Shown: positions 16,952-26,730 of the stretch, piece after piece | Position numbering within the stretch: the stretch's first letter is position 1 | Layout: each line of letters begins with the position of its first letter | From: Prevotella sp. UBA2444 | GTDB taxonomy: Bacteria > Bacteroidota > Bacteroidia > Bacteroidales > Bacteroidaceae | Direction of reading: 5' to 3' | Assembly: GCA_002342665.1 (NCBI GenBank) | Contig: DDQK01000042.1 | Location: 1-42,479 of the forward strand | Length of the DNA stretch: 42,479 nucleotides | The notes under the pieces: generated by a model | Database searches by the model: none | What the model was told of the DNA's origin: nothing | The model's input: only the letters and a program-made list of their open reading frames with translations | Translations under genes and position numbers: made by a program

Positions 16952-19837
16952 CTAAAGTTTCTGCTCTACCTCGACCTCGGTGAAGGTCTCGATGATGTCA
17001 CCCACCTGGATGTCGTTGAAGTTGACGAGCGAGATACCGCACTCCAGACCTGTTGCCACTTCCTTGGCATCGTCCTTGTAGCGCTTCAGGGCATCGATAG
17101 GAGCGGTATGGATCACGATACCATCGCGAATCACACGAGCCTTGTCCTTGTTGTGTACCTTACCCTCAGTCACCAGACCACCAGCCACGGTACCAACCTT
17201 CGATATCTTGAACACCTGCTTCACCTCAATCTCACCAGAGACGATCTCCTTCTTCACCTTGTCGAGCATACCCTGCATGGTAGACTTCACCTCATCGATG
17301 GCATCGTAGATGATCGAGTATGTATTGATCTCAACGCCCTCGCGCTCTGCCAGCTTACGAGCATCGGCAGAAGGACGCACCTGGAAGCCCACGATGATGG
17401 CATCGGAAGCCGAAGCCAGCATCACATCGTTCTCTGAGATCTGACCGACGGCCTTTGAAATGACGTTGACCTGTACCTTCTCCGTAGAGAGCTTGATGAA
17501 CGAGTCGGAAAGAGCCTCGATAGAACCATCGGTATCACCCTTGACAATGATATTCAACTCATGGAACTCACCCAGGGCGATACGGTGGGAGATGTCATCA
17601 AGACCCAGGGTCTTCGTGGTACGCAGACTCTGCTCACGCTGCAGCTGAGTACGCTTGTTGGTGATTTCACGAGCCTCCTGCTCCGTCTCCATGATATGGA
17701 ATGTATCGCCGGCAGTAGGAGCACCGTTGAGACCTAAGATGATAGCAGGCTCAGCAGGACCAGCCTTCTCAATGCGCTGGTTACGCTCGTTGAACATGGC
17801 CTTGATACGTCCGTAACTGGTACCGGCCACCACGATGTCGCCCACCTTCAGCGTACCATTGGATACGAGTACGGTAGAGACGTAGCCACGACCCTTGTCG
17901 AGTGACGACTCGATGATCGAACCCGTGGCCTTGCGGTTGGGATTGGCCTTCAGGTCGAGCATCTCGGCCTCGAGAAGCACCTTCTCCAACAGTTCGTCAA
18001 CACCAATGCCTTTCTTGGCGGAGATTTCCTGACACTGGTACTTACCACCCCACTCTTCTACGAGCAGGTTCATGTTGGCCAGATCCTCACGGATCTTGTC
18101 GGGATTGGCACCGGGCTTATCTATCTTGTTGATGGCAAACACCATCGGCACGTTGGCTGCCTGAGCATGGGCGATGGCCTCCTTGGTGGTAGGCATCACC
18201 GAGTCATCAGCGGCGATGATGATGATGGCGATATCCGTCACCTGGGCACCACGGGCACGCATAGCCGTGAAGGCCTCGTGACCCGGCGTGTCGAGGAACG
18301 TGATCTGACGACCATCCTTCAACTTCACATTGTAGGCACCGATATGCTGGGTGATACCACCGGCCTCACCGGCAATCACGTTAGTATTGCGGATAAAGTC
18401 GAGCAACGAGGTTTTACCATGGTCTACATGACCCATCACCGTCACAATCGGGGCGCGGTTTACGAGATCGTTCTCATCGTCCTCCTCCTCAGTGATGGCA
18501 TTCTGCACCTCGGCACTGACATACTCGGTAGTGAATCCGAACTCTTCGGCCACGATATTGATGGTCTCGGCATCCAGGCGCTGGTTGATGCTCACCATGA
18601 TGCCGATGCTCATACAGGTACCGATGACCTGATTGACACCCACGTTCATCATCGTAGCAAGCTCGCTGACGGTCACGAACTCGGTCAACTTGAGCACCTT
18701 GCTCTCTGCTGCCTGCGACTCCATCTCCTCCTGCATGCGCTCGGCGACGGCATCACGCTTCTCGCGACGGTACTTGGCACCCTTCTTGTTCTGATTCTTC
18801 GAAGTCAGACGAGCCAGCGTCTCCTTCACCTGACGGGCAACGGCCTCATCGTCTACCTCGAGGGGTTTCACGGGACGGTTTTTCTTATTCTTGTTCTTAC
18901 CGCCCTGCTGACCACCCTGATCCTGGTAGTTCTGGTTGCCACCCTTATTCTTCTGTTTCTTGTTCTTATTGGCATTATCCTGACTGGCTGCAGCCTCTAT
19001 GTCCACCTTGCCAGAACGGATACGCTCACGCTTCTTCTTCTCACCATTGGCACCGCCGTGCATCTGAGCCTGCTTCTCCTCCCGCTCCTTACGGCGCTCC
19101 TCCTTGGATTTCTTCTTCGGGCGAGTGCTCTGGTTCAGTGCATCGAGGTCGATCTTACCTACCACGTTGAGATTGGTAGCAGCAATCTTCTTCTCAGTCT
19201 TCAACTTATAGACTTCCACTGCCTCCTTCTTGGGCTCGGCAGCAGGTTCTTCGGCCTTGGGTGCTGTCTGTACAACAGCTTCGGGCTCAGGCTTCACTTC
19301 GGGTTCGGGCTGAGCTACGGGAGCCTTGGGCTCTACCACCTCTGTCTGTTCGGGCTGTTTGACTTGCTCAACCTTCTCAGCCTTCTCAGCTGTCTCCACC
19401 TTCTCCACTTTCACTTCTTCCACCACCTTCACCTCAGGCTCGGCAGCAGCCTTAGGGGCAGGTGCTTGTACAGGCTCCGGCTCTGCCGGTTTCTGCGCTA
19501 CAGGCTTCTTGCCAATATTCTCCAGGTCAATCTTACCCAGAGGCTTGAACTCCTGACGGTGTTCTTCGCGCTTCGGCTCCACCTTCACCTCGGACTTTGG
19601 TTTCTGTTCCTTGGGCTTCTTCTCCTTCTTGGGGAAGATCATGTTGGCCTTGTTCTTTACGTCCTTGTCACCCTTGAACTCCTTGACGAGCGCCTCGTAT
19701 TGCTCATCGGAGATCTTGGTATTGACATTGGCATCGTCCTTGATCTCACCAAGGCTCTTCTTGTTCTTCAGATAATCTACTGCCGTCTGAAGACCAATGT
19801 TCAATTCCGTTAATACTTTATTTAATCTGACTCCCAT
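16952..19837 (-). CDS. infB: Translation initiation factor IF-2
   Basis: IF-2 is a GTPase that brings initiator tRNA to the ribosome. The 961-residue protein has the N-terminal IF2N helix region, a long Lys/Glu/Pro-rich linker (about 80-380), a second IF2N segment, the G domain (GHVDHGKTS near 466-474, [15 protein letters not shown]) and C-terminal domains II-IV ([32 protein letters not shown]). It is the third gene after rimP and nusA. The gap to nusA is filled by a 7-bp repeat. Confidence 0.98.
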   Translation of the reverse strand: MGVRLNKVLTELNIGLQTAVDYLKNKKSLGEIKDDANVNTKISDEQYEALVKEFKGDKDVKNKANMIFPKKEKKPKEQKPKSEVKVEPKREEHRQEFKPLGKIDLENIGKKPVAQKPAEPEPVQAPAPKAAAEPEVKVVEEVKVEKVETAEKAEKVEQVKQPEQTEVVEPKAPVAQPEPEVKPEPEAVVQTAPKAEEPAAEPKKEAVEVYKLKTEKKIAATNLNVVGKIDLDALNQSTRPKKKSKEERRKEREEKQAQMHGGANGEKKKRERIRSGKVDIEAAASQDNANKNKKQKNKGGNQNYQDQGGQQGGKNKNKKNRPVKPLEVDDEAVARQVKETLARLTSKNQNKKGAKYRREKRDAVAERMQEEMESQAAESKVLKLTEFVTVSELATMMNVGVNQVIGTCMSIGIMVSINQRLDAETINIVAEEFGFTTEYVSAEVQNAITEEEDDENDLVNRAPIVTVMGHVDHGKTSLLDFIRNTNVIAGEAGGITQHIGAYNVKLKDGRQITFLDTPGHEAFTAMRARGAQVTDIAIIIIAADDSVMPTTKEAIAHAQAANVPMVFAINKIDKPGANPDKIREDLANMNLLVEEWGGKYQCQEISAKKGIGVDELLEKVLLEAEMLDLKANPNRKATGSIIESSLDKGRGYVSTVLVSNGTLKVGDIVVAGTSYGRIKAMFNERNQRIEKAGPAEPAIILGLNGAPTAGDTFHIMETEQEAREITNKRTQLQREQSLRTTKTLGLDDISHRIALGEFHELNIIVKGDTDGSIEALSDSFIKLSTEKVQVNVISKAVGQISENDVMLASASDAIIVGFQVRPSADARKLAEREGVEINTYSIIYDAIDEVKSTMQGMLDKVKKEIVSGEIEVKQVFKISKVGTVAGGLVTEGKVHNKDKARVIRDGIVIHTAPIDALKRYKDDAKEVATGLECGISLVNFNDIQVGDIIETFTEVEVEQKL

Positions 19838-19842
19838 TAACT

Positions 19843-19870
19843 TTCAATTTTCAATATTCAATCTTCAATC
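19843..19870. repeat. 7-bp tandem repeat filling the nusA-infB gap
   Basis: Four clean units of the form TTCAATn occupy almost the whole gap between the nusA stop (19872) and the infB ATG (19837). Confidence 0.8.
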
Positions 19871-19871
19871 T

Positions 19872-21131
19872 TTACTCAAACTCCGAGCGGAGCACTTCCA
19901 GCAGATGATCAACAGTCTCCTCTTCAAGGTCGGCCTTCTCGATCAGCATCTCGCGCGGAGCATTCAGCACAGCCTTTGCCGTATCCAATCCGATGGCCTT
20001 GATAGAGTCAATAACCCACTGATCGATCTCATCGGCAAACTCATCCAGATAGATATCCTCGTCAGCTTCGTTCTCATTGACCACACGGAACACATCGATG
20101 GTGTACTCCGTGAGCATCGAGGCGAGCTTGATGTTCATACCGCCACGACCGATAGCCAGCGACACCTCCTCTGGCTGCAGATAGACCTCGGCCTTGTGGT
20201 TCTCCTGGTCGAGGGTGATGCTCGACACCTTGGCAGGACTCAGTGCACGCTGGATGAACAGCTGCACGTTGCTCGAGTAATTGATGACATCGATGTTCTC
20301 ATTGCAAAGTTCGCGAACGATGCCGTGAACACGGCTTCCCTTCACACCAACGCAGGCGCCTACCGGGTCGATGCGCTCGTCGTAGCTCTCTACAGCCACC
20401 TTGGCACGGTCGCCCGGCATACGGGCCACGCGGCGGATGGTGATCAGGCCATCGTTGATCTCAGGCACCTCGGCCTCAAGCAGACGCTCCAGGAACACAG
20501 GACTGGTACGAGAGAGAATAATGCGGGGATTGTTGTTCTCGTTCTGCACCTCCTTCACGATGGCACGCACGGTCTCACCTTTGTGGTAGTTGTCGGCAGG
20601 TATCTGCTCACCCTTGGGCAGATGGAGCTCGTTGCCCTCATCGTCGATGAGCAGCACTTCGCGCTTCCAAATCTGATAGACCTCGCCGCTGACCACCTGG
20701 CCAACTCTATCCTTATACTTCTGATAGAGGGAGTCATGCTCCAGCTCGAGAATCTTAGAGGCCAGCGTCTGGCGCAGGTTCAGGATGGCACGACGGCCGA
20801 ACTTCTGGAAGTCCACCTCCTCCGACACCTCTTCGCCCACCTCATAGTCGGGCTCTATCTTCTGTGCCTCGCTCAGTGAAATCTCCTTGTTCTCGTCCTG
20901 CACTTCATCATCAGCCACCACAATACGGTTGCGGTGAATCTCAAAGTCACCCTTGTCGGGATTAACAATCACGTCAAAATTCTCATCCGAACCGAAGATC
21001 TTGGCGATCACGTTGCGGAAACTCTCCTCGAGCACACTCACCAGTGTCGTGCGGTCGATGTTCTTTGTCTCTTTGAATTCCTGAAAGGTCTCAATCATTG
21101 AGGGGCCTTTCGCATTTTTTGTTGTTGCCAT
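19872..21131 (-). CDS. nusA: Transcription termination/antitermination factor NusA
   Basis: NusA, 419 residues, binds RNA polymerase and tunes pausing, termination and antitermination. It shows the N-terminal NTD (SVLEESFRNVIAKIFG), an S1 domain (GQVVSGEVYQIWKREVLL), and two KH domains (VGACVGVKGSRVHGIVREL and VSLAIGRGGMNIKLASML, each with its GxxG). It lacks the extra C-terminal acidic repeats of enterobacterial NusA, as is normal in Bacteroidetes. It lies 30 bp after rimP. Confidence 0.97.
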   Translation of the reverse strand: MATTKNAKGPSMIETFQEFKETKNIDRTTLVSVLEESFRNVIAKIFGSDENFDVIVNPDKGDFEIHRNRIVVADDEVQDENKEISLSEAQKIEPDYEVGEEVSEEVDFQKFGRRAILNLRQTLASKILELEHDSLYQKYKDRVGQVVSGEVYQIWKREVLLIDDEGNELHLPKGEQIPADNYHKGETVRAIVKEVQNENNNPRIILSRTSPVFLERLLEAEVPEINDGLITIRRVARMPGDRAKVAVESYDERIDPVGACVGVKGSRVHGIVRELCNENIDVINYSSNVQLFIQRALSPAKVSSITLDQENHKAEVYLQPEEVSLAIGRGGMNIKLASMLTEYTIDVFRVVNENEADEDIYLDEFADEIDQWVIDSIKAIGLDTAKAVLNAPREMLIEKADLEEETVDHLLEVLRSEFE

Positions 21132-21161
21132 TATAATATTTTTATTTTCCTTTTTCGCCTT

Positions 21162-21629
21162 TTACTTAAACGCTAACACATACTTGGCATATTTCACTGT
21201 GTCCATCGAGTAAGTCTTGTCTACATCCACCATCTGGGGGCGCTTCTTGCCCTCTATGGTCTGCTTCTCCTTTACAGTCAGCACGAACTCACGCCCGTTG
21301 ACTGCCTTCAGGATGCCCTGCTCCTTCTTGCCGTTGGCATCCAGCACCTCCAGTTCGTCACCAATATGGTTCACGTACTGCTGTTCCACCTTGAATGGCT
21401 GGCCTATGCCTGCACTGCCCACCTCAAGCTCGAAGTCGCCCAGCTCTTCGCCAAGACGCTCCTGAAGGAAGCGGCTCAACTCCGCGCAGTCTTCGATCCA
21501 AACGCCGTCGGCATGGTCAATCTCTATCACGATACGATCGTCTGAACCAAACAAAATGTCTACCAGGAAATAGTCGTTGCCTTGCAACCACTCTTCCACC
21601 AATGCTTTTACTGTTTCCTTATTAATCAT
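21162..21629 (-). CDS. rimP: Ribosome maturation factor RimP
   Basis: A 155-residue 30S assembly factor. The N-terminal KH-like domain includes IVIEIDHADGVWIEDCAELS and the centre has ELEVGSAGIGQPFKVEQQY; the C-terminal SH3-like domain follows. I chose ATG 21629 (MINKETVK); an upstream frame to 21725 runs through the promoter and leader hairpin. First gene of the rimP-nusA-infB operon. Confidence 0.95.
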   Translation of the reverse strand: MINKETVKALVEEWLQGNDYFLVDILFGSDDRIVIEIDHADGVWIEDCAELSRFLQERLGEELGDFELEVGSAGIGQPFKVEQQYVNHIGDELEVLDANGKKEQGILKAVNGREFVLTVKEKQTIEGKKRPQMVDVDKTYSMDTVKYAKYVLAFK

Positions 21630-21652
21630 CGATAAATTGTTATAATAATGAA

Positions 21653-21680
21653 AATGAGAGGCTCTTGCGAGTCTCTCATT
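21653..21680 (-). promoter_or_regulatory. Leader hairpin of the rimP-nusA-infB operon
   Basis: Two 12-nt arms (21653-21664 and 21669-21680) pair with one mismatch around the loop TTGC, which is a GCAA (GNRA) tetraloop in the transcript. The hairpin lies about 24 nt upstream of rimP and close to the predicted 5' end. No T-run follows. It may stabilise the mRNA or be a regulatory target. Confidence 0.6.
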
Positions 21681-21694
21681 CCACTGAACGGGTG

Positions 21695-21726
21695 CAAAAT
21701 TAAGCATTTTTTGGCAAACCACCAAA
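21695..21726 (-). promoter_or_regulatory. Promoter of the rimP-nusA-infB operon
   Basis: Minus-strand TTTG (21723-21726), 20 bp, TAATTTTG (21695-21702). It directs transcription into the leader hairpin and rimP. Confidence 0.8.
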
Positions 21727-21743
21727 TAAATCCACCACTTTTT

Positions 21744-23411
21744 TTAGTTTTTCTTGGGAGAAAGCAGTTTTCGATACTCCTCTGGATTCTTCAGCAGCCG
21801 TTCTGCCTCTCTGAGTTGCTTGTCATAGTCAAGCCCTCTCTCGATACTGCCTGCCTGATAATAGTAGGCCGAGACAATGTCCATCTCAAGTATCTGTACA
21901 AGCGTATTGCGATGCTTATCCAGATCGAAAGCCACATCGTGTTTCAGCTTGCTCTCCAGCGCATCAAAGGCCTGACGGGCATCATCATAGTAACCTTCGA
22001 ACTTTGCCGTCTTGACCAGTTCCTCAAACTGTTTCTTGCTGACGGGGTCGTAGGTGAACCCGCTCTTGATGACACGGGTCTTGAAATCCTGCCAGTCCTG
22101 ATCCGAGAGATGGAACTCACCGGCAGGGGCTATCGAGGGATGACGGGCGACGTAGTCGACCACATAGTCGAACATCACCTCCGTAGAGTCCTGCCCAGTA
22201 GCAGAGAGATAGAAGGCGATATTGGGTATGGTGTCGGCCTTCACCTCTACGTCAGGCTTGATGCCTCCCCCGTCTCTCACCTCGCGGCCTGCCGCGGTAT
22301 GGAACACCTTCGTCAGCGAGTCGGGGATATGCTCGCGATAGCCTGTGCTGCCCTGCTTGTAGTTGATGGCCTGTATGCAGCGACCACTGGGGATGTAGTA
22401 TTTCGAGGTGGTCACCTTCATATTAGTATTGTAGGGCAGGTCGATAGGTATCTGTACCAGCCCCTTTCCGTATGTCCGCGTACCTAATATAACTGCCCGG
22501 TCCAAATCCTGGAGGGCCCCGCTGGTGATTTCGCTGGCAGAAGCCGTCTCTCCATTCACCAGCACCACAATAGGCATCACCGTGTCAACAGGTTCCAGGC
22601 GGGTCTTGTAGATACGGCTGGACTGCTTGACCTTACCTCTGTTTTCTACAACGGTGATTCCCTTGGGCACCCAGAGGTTCACGATGTCAACAGCCTCAGC
22701 TTCAGAGCCTCCACCATTGTTGCGAAGATCAAAGATGAGCGACGTTGCCCCCCGCTTCTTCAGATCGATGAAGGCACGCCGCACCTCCTTACCGCTCTCC
22801 TGGGTGAACGAATTGTAGTTGATATAGCCGATATTGCCTTGACGCATGCCGTAGTAAGGCAATTCGGGCAGTTTGATATTCTTGCGTGTAACCTTCAGCT
22901 TCAACTCCTTCTGCGTAGAAGGGCGGAACACTTTGAGCAGGAAACTCGTACCCGGCTCGCCACGCAGATGACTGCTCACATAGCCCACCTCCTTGTCCGT
23001 CATCAGCGTGTCGTCGATACTGAGGATGATGTCACCCTTCTTCAAGCCCACCTCTGCGGCAGGCATATTCTCGTAAGGCTCATCAATCACCACTCGTCCC
23101 AGCTTCTGATGCTTGCGTATCAGGGCACCGATGCCGGCATACTTGCCCGTGAGCATCATCCTGAGGTTCTTGGTTTCATCCTGGGCATAGTATTCCGTAT
23201 AGGGGTCGAGTCTGCGTAGCATCGCATTGATGCCCGTTCCGATGACATCCTTCGGACTCAGCGTATCCACATAGAGCAGATCGAGATTCTTATACAGATT
23301 ATTAAATATATCGAGATGCTTGGCCACCTCGAAGTTATGGTCTTTCTGGCTCTGCGCCATCATCATAGCTGGCATGAGCACCAGCAGCAGTTGTAAACAA
23401 ATTCTTCTCAT
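21744..23411 (-). CDS. C-terminal processing protease, S41 family
   Basis: An approximately 555-residue exported protease: signal peptide (ending MMMAQS), N-terminal helical domain, PDZ domain (about 85-165, GIGALIRKH and KKGDIILSID), S41 catalytic core and C-terminal extension. The Ser-Lys dyad is visible: Ser in NGETASASEI near 290 and Lys in YGKGLVQ near 315. It degrades or trims proteins in the periplasm. I chose ATG 23411 over an upstream TTG. Its -7 box lies 6 bp from the ATG. It may not be part of the rimP operon, which has its own promoter downstream of it. Confidence 0.93.
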   Translation of the reverse strand: MRRICLQLLLVLMPAMMMAQSQKDHNFEVAKHLDIFNNLYKNLDLLYVDTLSPKDVIGTGINAMLRRLDPYTEYYAQDETKNLRMMLTGKYAGIGALIRKHQKLGRVVIDEPYENMPAAEVGLKKGDIILSIDDTLMTDKEVGYVSSHLRGEPGTSFLLKVFRPSTQKELKLKVTRKNIKLPELPYYGMRQGNIGYINYNSFTQESGKEVRRAFIDLKKRGATSLIFDLRNNGGGSEAEAVDIVNLWVPKGITVVENRGKVKQSSRIYKTRLEPVDTVMPIVVLVNGETASASEITSGALQDLDRAVILGTRTYGKGLVQIPIDLPYNTNMKVTTSKYYIPSGRCIQAINYKQGSTGYREHIPDSLTKVFHTAAGREVRDGGGIKPDVEVKADTIPNIAFYLSATGQDSTEVMFDYVVDYVARHPSIAPAGEFHLSDQDWQDFKTRVIKSGFTYDPVSKKQFEELVKTAKFEGYYDDARQAFDALESKLKHDVAFDLDKHRNTLVQILEMDIVSAYYYQAGSIERGLDYDKQLREAERLLKNPEEYRKLLSPKKN

Positions 23412-23417
23412 TGGCCG

Positions 23418-23425
23418 CAAAGGTA
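23418..23425 (-). promoter_or_regulatory. -7 element of the S41 protease gene
   Basis: Minus-strand TACCTTTG, 6 bp before the ATG, implying a nearly leaderless mRNA. No clear -33 TTTG is seen. Confidence 0.5.
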
Positions 23426-23524
23426 AACATTATAATGCAGAAAAAGCGCGAGATTAAGGAATTTAACCTTTTTTTGGAAAGGTAATCGCGCTCGATGGTG
23501 CCGTTGAATTGAGAGGCTTCTGGA

Positions 23525-24385
23525 CTATTTCCTCTCCCGATACTCATTGGGCGTAAGGCCCGTCTCACGTTTGAAGAAATTGTTGAAGGCAGGCGGGTTG
23601 GCGAAGTGAAGACGCTCGGCAATCTCGTAAGTCAGCAGACCGCTGGTACGCAACAGCACTTTAGCACGCAACACCACGGCACGATTGATCCAGTACATCG
23701 CACTGCGTCCGCTGGCCCGGCTAATAACTGCCGAAAGGTGGTGGGGCGTGATGCGCAGCAGGTCGGCATAATAAGGAATGTTGCGCTCCCGCTCACAATG
23801 GTGGCTCACCAGCGTCTTGAACTGCTGGAACAGCTCCTGATGGCGGGAGATGGCCGTCTTGTTTACAGTGCTGTCGGAGGCCTGCTTGATGTACTGCACA
23901 TCGGCCACCATTGCCCTGACCATCTGCAGCACAGCTTCGCGGCGGTAGGGCGATAGCGCGGCCATGTCCCAGAGCAGATACATCATACGTAGCAGCAGCT
24001 CAGAATCCTTTGCAGAGATTTTTGTGACGATACGCTCAGTCACCTGCACATCCTCCTTCATGGCGATGCCGCACACCTCCACATCCCGCCCGATGCGCTC
24101 GAACTCCAGAATCACGTCGGGCGTGGTGAGTATCACCGTGCCGCGCTCGAAGTGGTACTGCTCCAAATCCAAATGCACGTCAGCTTCGCCGCTCATGAAC
24201 AGCAGCAGGCGCGGCTCAGGTAGCTGATACACTTCGCCTTCACGGAAGAACGTCTTGTCCGATGGCCGGCCATTCAGGATGATGCTGAGGTCGTCGTTAT
24301 TGAATACGTGACTCTCGGCTCCGGCCAGTTCTCGCAGATTAGCGGAGTCGATGGAGAAATAATTGATGTTCTTGCTGTCGCTCAT
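23525..24385 (-). CDS. AraC-family regulator, probable controller of the efflux operon
   Basis: 286 residues. The N-terminal half looks like a cupin-type sensing domain (PEPRLLLFMSGEADVHLDL). The C-terminal 100 residues are an AraC/XylS double HTH: ERNIPYYADLLRITPHHLSAV, then LTYEIAERLHFANPPAFNNF and FKRETGLTPNEYRERK. It is divergent from a five-gene efflux operon, and the space between holds three TCGTACAA motifs in either orientation. The ligand is unknown; a drug or toxic metabolite exported by the pump is a reasonable guess. Confidence 0.9.
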   Translation of the reverse strand: MSDSKNINYFSIDSANLRELAGAESHVFNNDDLSIILNGRPSDKTFFREGEVYQLPEPRLLLFMSGEADVHLDLEQYHFERGTVILTTPDVILEFERIGRDVEVCGIAMKEDVQVTERIVTKISAKDSELLLRMMYLLWDMAALSPYRREAVLQMVRAMVADVQYIKQASDSTVNKTAISRHQELFQQFKTLVSHHCERERNIPYYADLLRITPHHLSAVISRASGRSAMYWINRAVVLRAKVLLRTSGLLTYEIAERLHFANPPAFNNFFKRETGLTPNEYRERK

Positions 24386-24397
24386 GTTATTGCGGAA

Positions 24398-24405
24398 TTG
24401 TACGA
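24398..24405. promoter_or_regulatory. AraC operator-like site (inverted copy)
   Basis: TTGTACGA, the reverse complement of the TCGTACAA motif at 24461 and 24482. It lies between the regulator's -7 box and its start codon, where binding could give autorepression. Confidence 0.45.
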
Positions 24406-24413
24406 TTCGATTG

Positions 24414-24421
24414 CAAAATTA
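24414..24421 (-). promoter_or_regulatory. -7 element of the efflux regulator
   Basis: Minus-strand TAATTTTG, 28 bp before the regulator ATG. The -33 position has only CTTG (24442-24445). Confidence 0.45.
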
Positions 24422-24460
24422 ATATATTTATAGGAGAATAACAAGCTGGAAAGGCGGAAA

Positions 24461-24489
24461 TCGTACAAATCCATAATCTTTTCGTACAA
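24461..24489. promoter_or_regulatory. Tandem AraC operator-like sites
   Basis: Two direct copies of TCGTACAA (24461-24468 and 24482-24489) spaced 21 bp start to start, two helical turns, as AraC-family dimers usually need. The second copy sits just upstream of the expected -33 position of the efflux promoter, which lacks TTTG. Confidence 0.55.
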
Positions 24490-24519
24490 TCGGGTAACAG
24501 AACTATGCAGGAAAAGGTG

Positions 24520-24527
24520 TAAATTTG
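24520..24527 (+). promoter_or_regulatory. -7 element of the efflux operon
   Basis: TAAATTTG with no -33 TTTG upstream, as expected for an activator-dependent promoter. The ATG at 24532 would be nearly leaderless; ATG 24550 leaves about 20 nt. Confidence 0.55.
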
Positions 24528-24549
24528 CACCATGGAAATCAAAAACGAC

Positions 24550-25830
24550 ATGAATATGAAGAAAAGGATCCTCGTTTTCGCCTTCACCGCCGTCAGCATG
24601 TCGGCGCTGGGACAGACACTGGAGGAGTGCTGGCAGGCTGCGGAGCAGAACTATCCGCTGATACGGCAGTACGGTCTCATCGAGAAGACCACTAAGCTGA
24701 CGGTGGCTAACATCCGGAAGGGCTGGCTGCCGCAGGTGTCGGCACAGGCACAGGCAACTTACCAGAGCGACGTGACGGCATGGCCCGACGAGATGAAGAC
24801 GATGATGACGGGTATGGGCATCGACATGAAAGGGTTGAAGAAAGACCAGTACCGTGTAGGGATTGACGTGCAGCAGACCGTCTACGACGGCGGTGCCATC
24901 AGCAGTCAGAAGACGATAGCCCGTGAACAGGGGAACGTGCAGTCGGCACAGACGGAAGTGAGTCTGTATGCCGTGCGCCGCCGCGTGAACGAGATGTATT
25001 TCTCGCTGCTCATGCTGGAAGAGCAGATGCAGCTGAACCACGACCTGCAGGAACTGCTGGCCGGCAACGAGCGGAAGCTGCAGGCCATGGTGAAAGGCGG
25101 CACGGCGGCAGAGAGCGACTGGCAGAACGTCAGGGCAGAGCGGCTGAACGCCGTACAGCAGGCCACCAGTCTGGAGTCGCAGAAGCGGATGCTGACGGCG
25201 ATGCTGTCGACGTTCTGCGGCATGGAGGTGAAGAGCGTGAAGAAGCCGGAGGGGACTACAACTCGGTCGCAGTCATCGGGACAGAGGCCGGAGATGCGGC
25301 TCTTTGATGCACAGCGGCAGCTGGCTGATGCTCAGGAACGGGGACTGAACGCGGCGCTGATGCCTCGGCTCGGCGTGTTCGCACAGGGGTATTACGGCTA
25401 TCCCGGCCTGAACATGTTCGAGGACATGATGCGCCACCGGTGGAGCCTGAACGGCGTGATAGGTGCCCGCCTGACCTGGAACATCGGGGCGCTCTACACC
25501 CGCAAGAACGACAAGGCGAAGCTGCAGTTGCAGCGCGAGATGACGGAGTCGAATCGCGAGGTGTTTCTCTTCAACAACCGCTTAGAGCAGATTCAGCAAC
25601 AGGAGGAGATAGCCCGCTACCAGAAGCTGATGGCTGACGACGAGCAGATTATTGCACTGCGGTCGGCCGTGAGGAAGGCTGCCGAGTCGAAACTGGCGCA
25701 CGGCATCATCGACGTGAACGACCTGGTGCGCGAAATCAATCAGGAGAACGCTGCCCGCGTGCAGCAGTCGATGCACGAGATAGAGATGCTGAAGGAAATC
25801 TACGACAACAAATTTACCACGAACAATTAA
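24550..25830 (+). CDS. TolC-family outer membrane efflux protein
   Basis: An approximately 426-residue outer-membrane channel. After the signal peptide (MNMKKRILVFAFTAVSMSAL, cleaved after GQ) it shows TolC features: LEECWQAAEQNYPLI, VSAQAQATYQSD, QTVYDGGAISSQ, and a second repeat with RLTWNIGALYTRKND and long helices. It provides the exit duct for the HlyD/ABC components encoded next, only 3 bp downstream. ATG 24532 is also possible, but the signal peptide fits better from 24550 or 24556. Confidence 0.92.
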   Translation: MNMKKRILVFAFTAVSMSALGQTLEECWQAAEQNYPLIRQYGLIEKTTKLTVANIRKGWLPQVSAQAQATYQSDVTAWPDEMKTMMTGMGIDMKGLKKDQYRVGIDVQQTVYDGGAISSQKTIAREQGNVQSAQTEVSLYAVRRRVNEMYFSLLMLEEQMQLNHDLQELLAGNERKLQAMVKGGTAAESDWQNVRAERLNAVQQATSLESQKRMLTAMLSTFCGMEVKSVKKPEGTTTRSQSSGQRPEMRLFDAQRQLADAQERGLNAALMPRLGVFAQGYYGYPGLNMFEDMMRHRWSLNGVIGARLTWNIGALYTRKNDKAKLQLQREMTESNREVFLFNNRLEQIQQQEEIARYQKLMADDEQIIALRSAVRKAAESKLAHGIIDVNDLVREINQENAARVQQSMHEIEMLKEIYDNKFTTNN

Positions 25831-25833
25831 TCA

Positions 25834-26730
25834 ATGAGTATGAGAAAGATATTGGCACTGGCAGGCACGGCCCTGATGATGGCTGCCTGCGGAGGAAACG
25901 AGAAAGCGTATGATGCCACCGGCACATTTGAAGCCACGGAGACCACCGTGTTCGCAGAGCAGAGCGGAGCCCTGCTGACGTTCAGCGTCAACGAGGGCGA
26001 CAGCATCGGCCAAGGCCAGGAGGTGGGATTGATAGACACCACTCAGACGTGGCTGAAGATACAGCAGCTGGGAGCCACCAAGGAGGTGTATCAGAGTCAG
26101 AAGCCCGACATGGAGCGGCAGATAGCCGCCACACGCCAGCAGCTGGTGAAGGCCAAGCAGGACGAACAGCGATACCGCGAGCTGGTAGCCGACGGTGCGG
26201 CTCCCTCGAAGATGCTCGACGATGCCATGAGTCAGGTGAAGGTGCTGCAGAAACAGTTGGACGCACAGATATCCTCGCTTTCGACGAGCACCCGTGCCCT
26301 TGACCAGCAGACCGCCGCTGCTGAGGTACAGGTGAGCCAGCTGCGTGACATGCTCCGCAAATGCCACGTCACCGCGCCCACCAAGGGCACCGTCTTGGAG
26401 AAATACGTGGAGCGCGGCGAGTTCGTGTCTGTGGGCAAGCCGCTGTTCAAGGTGGCCGACACGCAGGATATGTACCTCCGTGCCTACGTCACCTCGGCTC
26501 AACTGCAAACCGTCAAGTTAGGACAGCGGGTGAAGGTGTTTGCCGACTACGGTGACCAGCAGAAGAAGGAGTACGAGGGCACCGTCACATGGATTTCCTC
26601 TCGCTCGGAGTTCACGCCCAAGACCATTCTAACCGACGATGAGCGCGCCGATCTGGTGTATGCCGTGAAGATAGCCGTCAGGAACGACGGTTATATTAAA
26701 ATAGGTATGTACGGAGAGGTAAAACTATGA
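25834..26730 (+). CDS. HlyD-family periplasmic adaptor lipoprotein
   Basis: 298 residues, with a lipobox MAAC (Cys19). It has the biotinyl-lipoyl halves (ETTVFAEQSGALLTFSVNEGDSIGQGQEVGLID and a second near VTAPTKGTVLEKYVERGEFV), a coiled-coil hairpin (about 75-160) and a beta-barrel domain. It bridges the inner-membrane ABC transporter and the TolC-like channel. It overlaps the ATPase gene by 4 bp (ATGA). Similar in layout to E. coli YbhG. Confidence 0.92.
   Translation: MSMRKILALAGTALMMAACGGNEKAYDATGTFEATETTVFAEQSGALLTFSVNEGDSIGQGQEVGLIDTTQTWLKIQQLGATKEVYQSQKPDMERQIAATRQQLVKAKQDEQRYRELVADGAAPSKMLDDAMSQVKVLQKQLDAQISSLSTSTRALDQQTAAAEVQVSQLRDMLRKCHVTAPTKGTVLEKYVERGEFVSVGKPLFKVADTQDMYLRAYVTSAQLQTVKLGQRVKVFADYGDQQKKEYEGTVTWISSRSEFTPKTILTDDERADLVYAVKIAVRNDGYIKIGMYGEVKL

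Noticed and set aside
18167..19813. Long open frame (548 codons) antisense to infB
   Set aside because: It lies fully opposite infB, is extremely Leu/His-rich, and reflects the codon bias of the sense gene.
24382..25041. Open frame of 219 codons antisense to the TolC-like gene
   Set aside because: Overlaps the operator region and the tolC-like gene; His/Leu-rich shadow.
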